Positions 7,952 through 15,426 of a DNA stretch of 24,936 bases are shown in pieces. The DNA is from a virus, in the IMG/VR virus record IMGVR_UViG_3300024335_000046, positions 1-24,936 of that record; one strand, 5' to 3'. The position numbers and the translations under genes were made by a program. The notes beneath the pieces were generated by a model. It had not been told where the DNA came from, ran no database searches, and saw nothing but the letters and a program-made list of their open reading frames with translations. The number at the start of each line of letters is the position of its first letter. Position 1 is the first letter of the stretch.

Positions 7952-9664
7952 TTAGTCCTGAATAGATTGAAGAAGCTGATATACAGAATACGAGTTGCCT
8001 GACTTATCGCTAATTAAAGGTTTAAATAAATGATTGTATGCTGGATCGTCTTGATAGCCATTAAAGCTTTGTAAGTACGCAGTTAAAGTTTTTTTGTCGC
8101 TTTGCAAATTATTTAACTCTTCCATTAAAGCTTCGCTTTTAACAACACCTGCTATATAAGCTGAGTCTACACGGGCAGCATTAGATTTTTTAATACTACC
8201 AAGAGCTTCTAAAATTTCTAGAGTTGTAGGCTCTGCCTTTTTAACACTAAGGCTAAAATCAAAATCATCTGCTTCAAAAAAATCAGGAGCCACACTTTTA
8301 TCTACCATTCTAGCCATATCATTAAGAACAATATGCTGACTAATTGTTTGAGATAAGGTAGCAGAATTATTTTTGTAGCCGTCTGTTTTTGTATTAAATT
8401 TAATAACTGAAGAGTCCGCAACCATATCAGCGTAAGCCGCAGTAAATGTTTTAGCTGCTAAATCTTCGTTATCTACATTTATATCTCGTAGAACATATTC
8501 AGCATAGGCATCACTAAACCCGTTAAAATCAGAGTCATGTCCGCTTTGAAAAACACCTAGCTGGTGTCTGAAATCTTGAGCAGTCGCTTCCGCTTCTGCT
8601 GGAGTAACTGATGCGGCCCTTAATGGATCTAAACGTACAGGAGTATCCGTCACGATAGGATCACTTACAGGATTGTCATACGGATCTAACTGTACTTCAG
8701 TTTTTCTATTATAAACAATACCACCTATTGTTACTTGAGTAGTTGTAACTTTTGGTGTTGTTTGAGTTTTTAAATCTGTAGATGTTTCATCGGGTACAAA
8801 AGTTTCTTTTTCTCGACCCCATCCATCTTTTTTAAGAACACGCCTACCTGTCACAGTATTTTGTTTGCCATTAATGTAAACAGTTTGTGTATCTGCTTTT
8901 TCACTGACAACTTCATAATCATTATCAGAAGCTTTAAAAGACTCCATAGACTTAGCAATCTTCTGGGCATCCTGCACAGGCACCCCTCTTGCCAAGGCGG
9001 ATTGCGCGGCTGCTAAGGCATCTACGTCTCTTATATAACGACTGTTAATAATGCTATTAGCTGCGTCTGCTCTCAACGCCCCTCCTGACTTACCTCTAAA
9101 GAATCCTGCAACGCCTTGCGCCACAGATCCTAAAGGAGTATCGGCAATCCCGTCATTAATTTTAATAAACTTTTCAAAAGCTGTAGAGTCATTACCTACA
9201 GACATGGCAGCTTGCGTAGCTTCATTAAATAAAGTTTTATTCTTTTTAGCTAGTTCTGTAGCCTGCGTGTACACATATTGATCAAAACCATCTTTTGTAT
9301 ATGACTGCTCATCAACATTCATTTTTAATTGTTTTTCAAGCAAAGGAATGTATTGATCTCGCAAATAACCTTCTACGCCTTGAGCATGGGCTTGAGCTTT
9401 TTTATTATTATCCAAGTGCGTAATACTTTGCTGTACTCCCGCATTGTATTTAGCTCTTGCTGCCATGATGGGTTCTTGTTGCATAAACTGAAGGGCTTTT
9501 CTTTCACTATTAGTCTGAGCAATAGAGCCTAAAAGCTTACCGCCCATCTGCAAGTAGCCTTCTATCTTTTGATCTTTTCTACGTCTTCTTGCAGCTTTAT
9601 CACGCTCTTCTCGGTTAGTGCGTTGTGTCGCAAGGAGGGATTCTCCTAAATCTTCAATAGCCAT
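7952..9664 (-). CDS. Putative virion-internal/ejection protein, unknown (570 aa)
   Basis: I do not recognise this protein. Residues 1-35 are highly charged with a run of Arg/Lys (AARRRRKDQK). Residues 35-130 look helical, with a Gly-rich hydrophobic turn (YLQMGGKLLGSI). Residues ~180-200 contain Gly-rich GSVAQGVAGFFRGKSGG. The middle (240-340) has short beta-like strands with many Thr/Val, and the rest is helical and acidic. There is no signal peptide or long membrane helix. The ATG directly follows the TAA of the 186-aa gene with a GGAG six bases upstream. It sits between the 480-aa and 1769-aa genes in what looks like an ejection-protein block, so a virion-internal role is inferred from position only. 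Confidence 0.7.
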   Translation of the reverse strand: MAIEDLGESLLATQRTNREERDKAARRRRKDQKIEGYLQMGGKLLGSIAQTNSERKALQFMQQEPIMAARAKYNAGVQQSITHLDNNKKAQAHAQGVEGYLRDQYIPLLEKQLKMNVDEQSYTKDGFDQYVYTQATELAKKNKTLFNEATQAAMSVGNDSTAFEKFIKINDGIADTPLGSVAQGVAGFFRGKSGGALRADAANSIINSRYIRDVDALAAAQSALARGVPVQDAQKIAKSMESFKASDNDYEVVSEKADTQTVYINGKQNTVTGRRVLKKDGWGREKETFVPDETSTDLKTQTTPKVTTTQVTIGGIVYNRKTEVQLDPYDNPVSDPIVTDTPVRLDPLRAASVTPAEAEATAQDFRHQLGVFQSGHDSDFNGFSDAYAEYVLRDINVDNEDLAAKTFTAAYADMVADSSVIKFNTKTDGYKNNSATLSQTISQHIVLNDMARMVDKSVAPDFFEADDFDFSLSVKKAEPTTLEILEALGSIKKSNAARVDSAYIAGVVKSEALMEELNNLQSDKKTLTAYLQSFNGYQDDPAYNHLFKPLISDKSGNSYSVYQLLQSIQD

Positions 9665-10225
9665 TTACTGCTCCATACTCAATAGACTTGGTGTCTCGGG
9701 TTGCGCTTCAGGCGGCCCTTCAGGGGGCGGTTTCATTTCTTGTATACGCTCTTCTATTTCTTGAGGCAAAGGTATGTTACTTGTCTGCTGTGCTTCTTGT
9801 AGTCTTTGAAGGACTTCGTAGTCTGCACTGTGTCCATCTAGTTCTTCTTCTTCACCGTCTATACCATCAATACTGAAATCAACATCTGCTCTTTCGCAAA
9901 GGGCCATAAAAATATATACAGTAGGCTCAATCAATAGCACCATAAGATCAGGATTTATTTTACCATTGTTATACATTTGGAACAAAAGAACTTTGGTTAT
10001 TTCCATAAGAGAAGTACCATTAGCAATCACTTCCATGAACTGCATGTAGTTTTCTTCTTCTGTTATTTTTTCAAATATAAAGTTTGTAGCCGCATTAATT
10101 GTTGTAAACTCAGGCGGCTTTTCAAATGGTAGGGGAGTGTCTGGATCGTTAGCCAAAGATTCTCCGGGTACTGATCTAGACATCCTAGCTTTTATAAGAT
10201 CTGTATTAATTTCTGGCATACTCAT
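9665..10225 (-). CDS. Acidic phage protein of unknown function (186 aa)
   Basis: The N-terminal 40 residues include a motif-like stretch (INTDLIKARMSRSVPGES) followed by a Pro-rich hinge (DTPLPFEKPPEF). Residues ~45-120 form a compact helical hydrophobic core (MEITKVLLFQMYNNGKINPD, then MVLLIEPTVYIFMALCERAD). The C-terminal third is acidic and ends in a Pro/Glu-rich tail. The pattern 'INTDLIKARMSRSVPGESL' with an 'LLIEPT.Y..MALAERA' core is one I remember from uncharacterised proteins of marine phages. A GGAG lies seven bases before the ATG at 10225; an in-frame ATG at codon 3 is an alternative start. It could be a chaperone or assembly partner for the neighbouring large internal proteins, but no function is shown. 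Confidence 0.75.
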   Translation of the reverse strand: MSMPEINTDLIKARMSRSVPGESLANDPDTPLPFEKPPEFTTINAATNFIFEKITEEENYMQFMEVIANGTSLMEITKVLLFQMYNNGKINPDLMVLLIEPTVYIFMALCERADVDFSIDGIDGEEEELDGHSADYEVLQRLQEAQQTSNIPLPQEIEERIQEMKPPPEGPPEAQPETPSLLSMEQ

Positions 10226-10228
10226 AAT

Positions 10229-11671
10229 TTATCTCCCATATCCTACTGCGCCGGGAAAGGCCATCGTAGGGCTTTGATGCATCAGTCCTTGATTTAAAAA
10301 GTCCATAGAAACTGCACCTGCGCCATAGTTTCCTGCGTTTAGAACTGAAGTCATGTCTACAGAAGCAAAGTCAAATTGAGGCAGGATATCTGCTATGTAA
10401 CCTCTTCCTCCACCAGACATTTCTATTTCTTCAGGTGTGGCAAATGTCCCAGCTACACTTTGCAACATAGGAAGTCCTACAGAAATAGGATCATCAATAG
10501 CTGCGCTTACGCTCCTATTAACGCCTGCCATGCCCCGCTCAAACAAAGAAGGCTTTGCTGCTTCTCCAGCTATGCCTGCTACATCAGTAACCTTGCCAGT
10601 GTTTAAAAGACCTCTTTCAAAGTCTGTTGTGCCGGGAGCATACTGAGGTTGAGAAGGCATAATGTATTGATTAGCATCTGCAAAGTCAAGAGGCTTACCT
10701 ACTATTTCTTCTACAGGACTTAACAAACTTTGAGTAGCTTTTTCATAAGACAAACCGCTATAATCAACATCAGCTACAGTCGGAATAGGCTTGTAAGCTG
10801 CTAAAGTAGTTTGACTTTGATCCAAGACAGCTTGACTAGCATCTAAAGCGCCTCCTGTAAAATCTGATAAACCCTCTCCCGTAGGCTTAAAGTTTAAGTT
10901 CAACTCTCCGGGCTTGTACCCTGTCTCTGGAACTTTTAAAATATCTTCAAACTCTAAAGGATCTGCTGCTGGATTAAACCCTGCAATAGTTGCTTGGGCA
11001 TTAGCTTGGATAGCTTTTATATTAGGACTAATTTTACTAAAATCTAAGTTTAAATTTTGCCCTGTGTTAGCTAAGTTGCTAAAAGTATTTTCATTTAAAA
11101 CTGTATTTGGATTTAAGTTTTGTAAATTTTCTACGGACAAACCTGTAGAGCTACTAAGCTTATCGAGTGTCATACCTTTAGATAAAGTAATATTGTCTCG
11201 GAAAGGATTCATTATATTACCCGCATCCATCTTAATTCCTTCCATCACACTATCAGCACCAAAAAAGTTTGCCTTGGCACTACTAATTTCTATACCGGGA
11301 AGTTTGTTTAATGCAGTTTTACCGAACTCCATGATGCCACTGGTCACAGTTTTAAAAGCGTTAACACCTGTCTGCACAAAGCCGTGGGCACCTTTCAATA
11401 CAGTACCTACGCCTTTTACAACACTGCCTAAAGCAGAGCCTTGCAGCCCCGCAAACTTACCAGTAAGACTAGCCATTTTACCTGCCATTCCTCCTAAGCC
11501 TTTCATTAAGGCTCCTCCTATCCCCGGAAGAATAAACATCATAGCTAGTTGACCAACTATGCCAATCTTACCCATGAATTTACCAAATTTCTTAAAGCCT
11601 TTCTTGATTGCTCTACCAATCTTTTTAAAGACCTTACCAATACCTTTAAATATTTTTTTAAAAAAACTCAT
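10229..11671 (-). CDS. Putative ejection protein with antimicrobial-peptide-like N-terminus and LysM-like segment (480 aa)
   Basis: The first 35 residues hold 13 Lys/Arg and no acidic residue, with Phe/Ile spaced to give an amphipathic helix (FFKKIFKGIGKVFKKIGR). A hydrophobic Gly-rich stretch follows at ~37-65 (IGIVGQLAMMFILPGIGGAL). No Asp or Glu occurs before residue 115. Residues ~160-209 look like a degenerate LysM: ITLSKGMTLDKLSSSTGLSV, then ENLQNLNPNT and a final GQNLNL. The rest is low-complexity and Pro/Gly-rich. This combination suggests a protein that interacts with membrane and wall during DNA entry. It is coupled upstream by TAATG to the 1039-aa gene. The LysM-like call is weaker than that at 1759-2640, and the membrane-active role is inference. 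Confidence 0.75.
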   Translation of the reverse strand: MSFFKKIFKGIGKVFKKIGRAIKKGFKKFGKFMGKIGIVGQLAMMFILPGIGGALMKGLGGMAGKMASLTGKFAGLQGSALGSVVKGVGTVLKGAHGFVQTGVNAFKTVTSGIMEFGKTALNKLPGIEISSAKANFFGADSVMEGIKMDAGNIMNPFRDNITLSKGMTLDKLSSSTGLSVENLQNLNPNTVLNENTFSNLANTGQNLNLDFSKISPNIKAIQANAQATIAGFNPAADPLEFEDILKVPETGYKPGELNLNFKPTGEGLSDFTGGALDASQAVLDQSQTTLAAYKPIPTVADVDYSGLSYEKATQSLLSPVEEIVGKPLDFADANQYIMPSQPQYAPGTTDFERGLLNTGKVTDVAGIAGEAAKPSLFERGMAGVNRSVSAAIDDPISVGLPMLQSVAGTFATPEEIEMSGGGRGYIADILPQFDFASVDMTSVLNAGNYGAGAVSMDFLNQGLMHQSPTMAFPGAVGYGR

Positions 11672-14600
11672 TATGTAATCCCATTAATAAGAGTGAATAA
11701 TCTGTCTACATTGGTAGACTTTTCTGCGCCGCCTGTAGCTCCCTCGTTAGCCAAGGCTGTAGCGTACAGGGTAGTTTTTCTTTGCTGTTCGTTTTCAAAA
11801 GCAGTTCTTACATAGGTTGCATCATCTCGTAAGTTCTGCCACAAAAAAGCCATTTCAGCAGAGTCCATTTGAAATACTTGTTGAGCATTTAACATATTAG
11901 AAGCATTTTGTGCTGCCGTATCAATTGTATTTGATTTTCTACGCCATTCGATATTAGACTGCTCTACAGCCTGAGCATTAGCAGCATTCCATGTGTCCCT
12001 TTGAAGATCCATATTCTCATTAAATTGATCTGCTGTAAGTTTTAAACTTGCATTATGCTTAGACACATCTGTAACATTTTGAGCATTAATAGCTTTAAGC
12101 CTATTTATTTCTGAAGTATTAAATTGTGTCATTGCGTTTTGTTGACTAGCATTGAACTGACGCATTGCTGCTTCTGTAGAAGTTAAAAACTGATTTACTT
12201 GATTTTTAGAAGTCGCATTAAATTGTTTTTCAGCATTTATGGCGGCTTGATCCGACAATATACGTTGTTGTTTAGCTTGTTGATCAAACATGATAGCTTG
12301 CTGCTCATTATTTAAATTAGCCATATCCATAGACAAAAAACTTTGAGCATTTGTAATTGCTACTTTTGTTCTTTGATCTACCGCTGCCATATCTAAACTT
12401 GCAAGAGCCGTAGCGTTTTGAAGCATAGCTTGTTGTTCGTTACTCAAATCTGCAAGTACAAGAGTTTGCATAGCTTTACTATTAGCTAACTCAACTTGTT
12501 GTGCTGCATTAAACTTTGTAAGATCTATATTAGCAACTGTAGAAGCATGTTGAATAGCTTGTTGCTGATCTACATTAAGCTGAGCCTGATTCATTTCGGC
12601 AGCAATTTTGCCTTGTAACAAATTAGTTTGCAGTCGAGAATTTAAATCTGCTAATTCTGTCTGTTGTGCAGCACTAAGATTTTCAGACGCATTTTGATTT
12701 CTAGAAGACAGATTAGCTAAACGCATTTGCTGATCATTAGAAAGATTAGCAAGCTCCATCTGCTGCTTAAACCCTGCATTCTTTACAAGAAAATCAGCAG
12801 CTATCTGCATATCTACAAGCCGCTTTTGATTGTAAGCAGTCATGTTTTCACGGGCAGTAGCGTCTTCGTACTTCATTTCAGCCAGTTCTATCTGCTGCTC
12901 GTTACCAAGCTCCATAGCATTTATAGCTTGTTGATTTTGAGAACGTAACACTGCTGACTGCTGCTCATTTGCAAGATTTTGAGTACGTGTTTGCTGCTGT
13001 TGCTGCGCGGAAGTTAGTACAGCTTGTTGATCAAAGTTACTTTGTAAGACTCCCATTTGCTGTGCCATCTGAGCAGTTTGTGAAGCTGCTGTTTGCTTGT
13101 TGGCTAAGTTAGCCATGCGTCTTTGCATGTCTTGTGTAGACTGCGTAAGATTGGCTTGCTGCTCATTAGAAAGGTTCTGCGCTGCACGTTGCTGGAGGGC
13201 CTGTGCGTTGCTTTGAGCCATTGGTAAGGCACTTTGTATGATTGCATTAAACAACGCATCACGCCCCACTGTGGAGGCCGACAGGCCCCTTTGAGCAAGT
13301 TTCTGCTCTACAGCTGATATTGCTGGCTTAGCCCATGCAGGAGTTTCACCGTCTTCTAACCCACCCAAAAGCGAATCCATTTGCGAAGATACAAGAGCTT
13401 CTGTAGGTAAAGCTGCTACAGCGGCTCGAACTTCCACAGGTTGCTCATCAATTTGTGCTTCAACAGTAGCTGGATCTTCTACAATAGCTGCTGTAATATC
13501 AGAAGGAATACCAGAAGTTTGTGCAATCATTTCGGCTGCCGCACCTTTCGCGGCTGTCCCAGTTACTGTGCGTCTTTGTGCAGCTTGAAAGCCTACTACG
13601 TCAGTGATAGCCGCCGCATCCCCAGCAGGAGCAGGCTCTCCTAGAATTTCTGTTCTTTGTTTTTCTTCAGCCGCTTTTGTAGAAGATACTTGAGTTTCTG
13701 AACCTGTCACGTCCCTTGCGAAAGTTCGTGAATCAATAGTGAACTGAGCTTCTTTAGCTAAAGTACTACTTTTTTGATCGGCAGTAGTTGTCACACCTTC
13801 CGCTTTTTCAGTAAGCTCTCTAATTTCATCAGGGTCTGCGATAGACTCTGCACTTAAATCACCTATAGCTGAAATTGTAGGGTCTAAGTCAACTGCCTTT
13901 GCCGCTGTGTATTCGGCTGGCTCAAAAGTAGTTACACTTTCTGCCTGAGCAGTTCCGGGAGCAAGTGTTGTCGTAGCTGTTCCTGCTATAGCTTTTTCTC
14001 TTGAAATAGCAGTGGCATCATCTAGCTTTTCAGTTTTAGTGCTCAGACCTGCTTTAAGTTTAGTAGTATCGGGATCTGTTTCTTTTACATCAGAAACAGC
14101 TAACTTTTTTACTGTAGCAGAATTAACTGTTGGCTTTTCAGGAGAAGTTATTTGAGGACGAGGAATGCTTTTAACAAAATCCTCTACATTTGTTTTGTTA
14201 TTAGCCATATTATTTCCTTGTTGCCCTGTCTGCCCTATACTGCTATAAATATCTTCAGGAAGTCCACTGCCGTTATTTTCTGTTATATTAAGATTTCTAG
14301 CATTTTCACCTTGCCTAGCTTTCCAAGCATTGTGAGCATTTTTGTATGCATTCTGACCACCGACGTTTCCTTTATAATCAGATCTTTTAGGCTCTGGATC
14401 AACATTACTAGTTGTTGTATTAGTCGATGTCGGAGTAGTAGTAGTAGTAGATGTACCACTGTTTGTCACAGAAACTTTTCCATATTTAGCTACTCTTTCA
14501 GCTTCGAGTCGAGCCGCTTCTGCTGCTTGTTCAGCGGCAAGTTTGTCCTCTTTTTCTTTAGCAGCTTTTTCTGCGGCTTCTCTAGCCGCTTTTTGTTCGG

Positions 14601-14790
14601 CAGTTTCTTGCAGCTGAGGTTTATTTTTTTTCTGCGATTCTATATTACGTTTTATCTCTTCTTCAGTAATAATATCAATATTACCTTCGACACCTCCAAA
14701 ATACTTTTTAGTTCGGCCACCCTTAGATTTTTTTTGACGAAGAGAAGTTAGTATTTTATTAGTATTTTTACTAGATCTTTTATTACTCAT
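11671..14790 (-). CDS. Long Gln/Asn/Ala-rich helical protein with 44 tandem 11-residue repeats (1039 aa)
   Basis: Residues 1-60 are basic (SKGGRTKKYFGG). Residues ~62-103 are a charged Ala/Lys/Glu helix, and ~105-125 a Thr/Ser-rich linker. Residues ~200-500 are Ala/Thr/Glu-rich, ending in a compact segment around PAWAKPAISAVEQKLAQRGL. From residue 533 to 1016 the sequence divides into 44 consecutive 11-residue units without insertion or deletion, rich in Gln/Asn/Ala, for example QQMELANLSND. The last 23 residues are non-repetitive. Such hendecads form right-handed coiled coils or long amphipathic helices. The family resembles an uncharacterised marine-phage protein known to me only from memory. 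It is preceded by AGGA six bases from the ATG and followed by the TAATG junction. It is probably a virion structural or ejection protein; a fibre role is possible. Confidence 0.85.
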   Translation of the reverse strand: MSNKRSSKNTNKILTSLRQKKSKGGRTKKYFGGVEGNIDIITEEEIKRNIESQKKNKPQLQETAEQKAAREAAEKAAKEKEDKLAAEQAAEAARLEAERVAKYGKVSVTNSGTSTTTTTPTSTNTTTSNVDPEPKRSDYKGNVGGQNAYKNAHNAWKARQGENARNLNITENNGSGLPEDIYSSIGQTGQQGNNMANNKTNVEDFVKSIPRPQITSPEKPTVNSATVKKLAVSDVKETDPDTTKLKAGLSTKTEKLDDATAISREKAIAGTATTTLAPGTAQAESVTTFEPAEYTAAKAVDLDPTISAIGDLSAESIADPDEIRELTEKAEGVTTTADQKSSTLAKEAQFTIDSRTFARDVTGSETQVSSTKAAEEKQRTEILGEPAPAGDAAAITDVVGFQAAQRRTVTGTAAKGAAAEMIAQTSGIPSDITAAIVEDPATVEAQIDEQPVEVRAAVAALPTEALVSSQMDSLLGGLEDGETPAWAKPAISAVEQKLAQRGLSASTVGRDALFNAIIQSALPMAQSNAQALQQRAAQNLSNEQQANLTQSTQDMQRRMANLANKQTAASQTAQMAQQMGVLQSNFDQQAVLTSAQQQQQTRTQNLANEQQSAVLRSQNQQAINAMELGNEQQIELAEMKYEDATARENMTAYNQKRLVDMQIAADFLVKNAGFKQQMELANLSNDQQMRLANLSSRNQNASENLSAAQQTELADLNSRLQTNLLQGKIAAEMNQAQLNVDQQQAIQHASTVANIDLTKFNAAQQVELANSKAMQTLVLADLSNEQQAMLQNATALASLDMAAVDQRTKVAITNAQSFLSMDMANLNNEQQAIMFDQQAKQQRILSDQAAINAEKQFNATSKNQVNQFLTSTEAAMRQFNASQQNAMTQFNTSEINRLKAINAQNVTDVSKHNASLKLTADQFNENMDLQRDTWNAANAQAVEQSNIEWRRKSNTIDTAAQNASNMLNAQQVFQMDSAEMAFLWQNLRDDATYVRTAFENEQQRKTTLYATALANEGATGGAEKSTNVDRLFTLINGIT
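11743..13194 (-). repeat. Array of 44 in-frame 33-base units (11-residue hendecad repeats)
   Basis: Codons for residues 533-1016 of the 1039-aa protein fall into exactly 44 units of 11 codons. Representative units are QQRAAQNLSNE (first), QQMELANLSND, QQTELADLNSR, QQAMLQNATAL, AAMRQFNASQQ, NAMTQFNTSEI and TTLYATALANE (last). Gln-Gln tends to open the units in the first two-thirds, and aromatic/hydrophobic-Asn-Ala occupies positions 6-8 in later units. DNA identity between units is low, so the array is old and maintained at protein level. Confidence 0.85.
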
Positions 14791-14793
14791 TAT

Positions 14794-15015
14794 TTATCCT
14801 AAGTGTGTAATAATAACAGAAGAGGCACCAGTAAATACCACGCCTACTACAAGCCATGCAAGTCTTTCCCACCGTGCAGCATGAGATGCAGCTAACTCCC
14901 TTAACTGTTTTAACTCAGCCGTGGCTTCTCCCCAACGCTCTCCACATTCTTTCTCATGTTGAGCAATCTTTTCTAAAGCCTCTAGAGCTATTTCCATCTC
15001 AGTTTTTACTGCCAT
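14794..15015 (-). CDS. Small coiled-coil protein with C-terminal membrane helix (73 aa)
   Basis: The protein has a charged helix (about residues 3-48, rich in Glu/Ala/Leu, with ALEKIAQHEKECGER) followed by a Trp-flanked hydrophobic segment near the C-terminus (LAWLVVGVVFTGASSVIIT). It is therefore a tail-anchored membrane protein with a short outside tail. Domain order resembles small phage membrane proteins of the XhlA type (helix, then membrane segment), associated with holins, but I cannot confirm homology. A GTG four codons upstream (15027) is open, but it would overlap the AGGTGA sequence that is well placed for the ATG at 15015, so I chose the ATG. The gene follows the 49-aa membrane protein by 12 bases. 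Confidence 0.75.
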   Translation of the reverse strand: MAVKTEMEIALEALEKIAQHEKECGERWGEATAELKQLRELAASHAARWERLAWLVVGVVFTGASSVIITHLG

Positions 15016-15023
15016 AACTACTT

Positions 15024-15029
15024 TCACCT
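15024..15029 (-). promoter_or_regulatory. Ribosome binding site that sets the start of the 73-aa gene
   Basis: AGGTGA on the minus strand overlaps the TAG stop of the 49-aa gene. It lies at normal distance from the ATG at 15015, with nine bases between AGGTG and ATG. It overlaps the alternative GTG, which makes the ATG the better start and implies translational coupling of the two genes. Confidence 0.6.
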
Positions 15030-15177
15030 ACTGCTTTGCTTTACCAACATTAATGGCTAACAAGTCTGTAAGTTTGTAAAACTTTTCAACCCATTTATTA
15101 TTATTAGGAATAGGTTTTAAAGCAGCAATAATAGAAGCTACAGTAACAATTGTTGTAATAATATTAATTAAATCCAT
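15028..15177 (-). CDS. Small single-helix membrane protein, holin-like (49 aa)
   Basis: An ATG at 15177 opens a 49-codon frame ending TAG at 15028. The protein has a hydrophobic N-terminal helix (MDLINIITTIVTVASIIAAL), then Lys-Pro-Ile-Pro and a basic amphipathic tail (WVEKFYKLTDLLAINVGKAK). An AAGGAG ribosome binding site lies six bases upstream, and a near-consensus promoter lies just ahead. The size, N-terminal helix and basic tail resemble small phage membrane proteins sometimes annotated as holins or as unknown. Together with the coiled-coil/membrane gene that follows, it forms a two-gene membrane cassette away from the main lysis genes. Function is inference; the gene itself is well supported. 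Confidence 0.8.
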   Translation of the reverse strand: MDLINIITTIVTVASIIAALKPIPNNNKWVEKFYKLTDLLAINVGKAKQ

Positions 15178-15194
15178 TTTAAACTCCTTAAAAG

Positions 15195-15223
15195 ATTATA
15201 GCATATTTTCTGAAGGTTGTCTA
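15195..15223 (-). promoter_or_regulatory. Near-consensus sigma-70 promoter with extended -10
   Basis: Minus strand: TAGACA (15223-15218, one mismatch to TTGACA), a 17-base spacer, and TATAAT (15200-15195, perfect) preceded by TGC (extended -10). It occupies the only sizeable intergenic gap in the window (15178-15241). The predicted start at about 15188-15190 falls on the AAGGAG of the 49-aa gene, so the leader would be about 11-13 bases. It would give a host-polymerase transcript for the downstream membrane, ejection and lysis genes. No terminator hairpin is visible upstream, so read-through from the fibre genes is also likely. Confidence 0.7.
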
Positions 15224-15241
15224 CTGTTAAAGTTTTATTTA

Positions 15242-15424
15242 TTACCAATTTGGTTTAGGGATGTCTTCCATGCTTGGGAAATCTTCAGTAGCTGGATAGT
15301 CACGAAGCAGTTGGCGATATGCTAATATTTCAGTTCTTTTTCCGTGATCCGTAATTGCTGCAAGTTCATCTGTTTGCCGCAAGCAAAGCTGCAACTGATC
15401 TCTACATATTTCTTCCATGTCCAT
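15242..15424 (-). CDS. Short tail-fibre assembly chaperone-like protein (60 aa)
   Basis: The C-terminal half (EILAYRQLLRDYPATEDFP) matches the C-terminal half of the 99-aa protein at 18125-18424 (NILTYRQALRDWPSTSDFP). That half in turn resembles the conserved region of phage tail-assembly chaperone proteins. This copy lacks the ~40-residue N-terminal part of the longer one. It sits two bases downstream of the 591-aa adhesin, the usual place for a dedicated fibre chaperone. ATGs at codons 1 and 3 are both possible; only a weak AGGG is visible ahead. The promoter follows its stop codon. The call rests on similarity to the paralogue and on position. Confidence 0.7.
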   Translation of the reverse strand: MDMEEICRDQLQLCLRQTDELAAITDHGKRTEILAYRQLLRDYPATEDFPSMEDIPKPNW

Positions 15425-15426
15425 AA

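Noticed and set aside
10914-11552. A 212-codon open frame on the plus strand opposite the 480-aa gene
   Set aside because: It lies wholly opposite a well-supported minus-strand gene with its own ribosome binding site and operon context. Its hydrophobic make-up is what the complement of a Lys/Gly-rich gene gives, and it has no neighbours on that strand.
13104-13298. A 64-codon minus-strand frame inside the hendecad region
   Set aside because: It overlaps the 1039-aa gene in a different frame, lacks a plausible ribosome binding site, and the main frame has strict 11-residue periodicity here.
14152-14751. A 199-codon open frame on the plus strand, Ser/Phe/Cys-rich
   Set aside because: It is the complement of the Lys/Glu/Ala-rich N-terminal part of the 1039-aa protein, with strong Ser/Phe/Cys bias and no plausible start signal or neighbours.
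15178-15241. Rho-independent terminator upstream of the internal promoter
   Set aside because: I found no GC-rich stem followed by a T run on the minus strand; only a short AAAACTTT near-palindrome is present.
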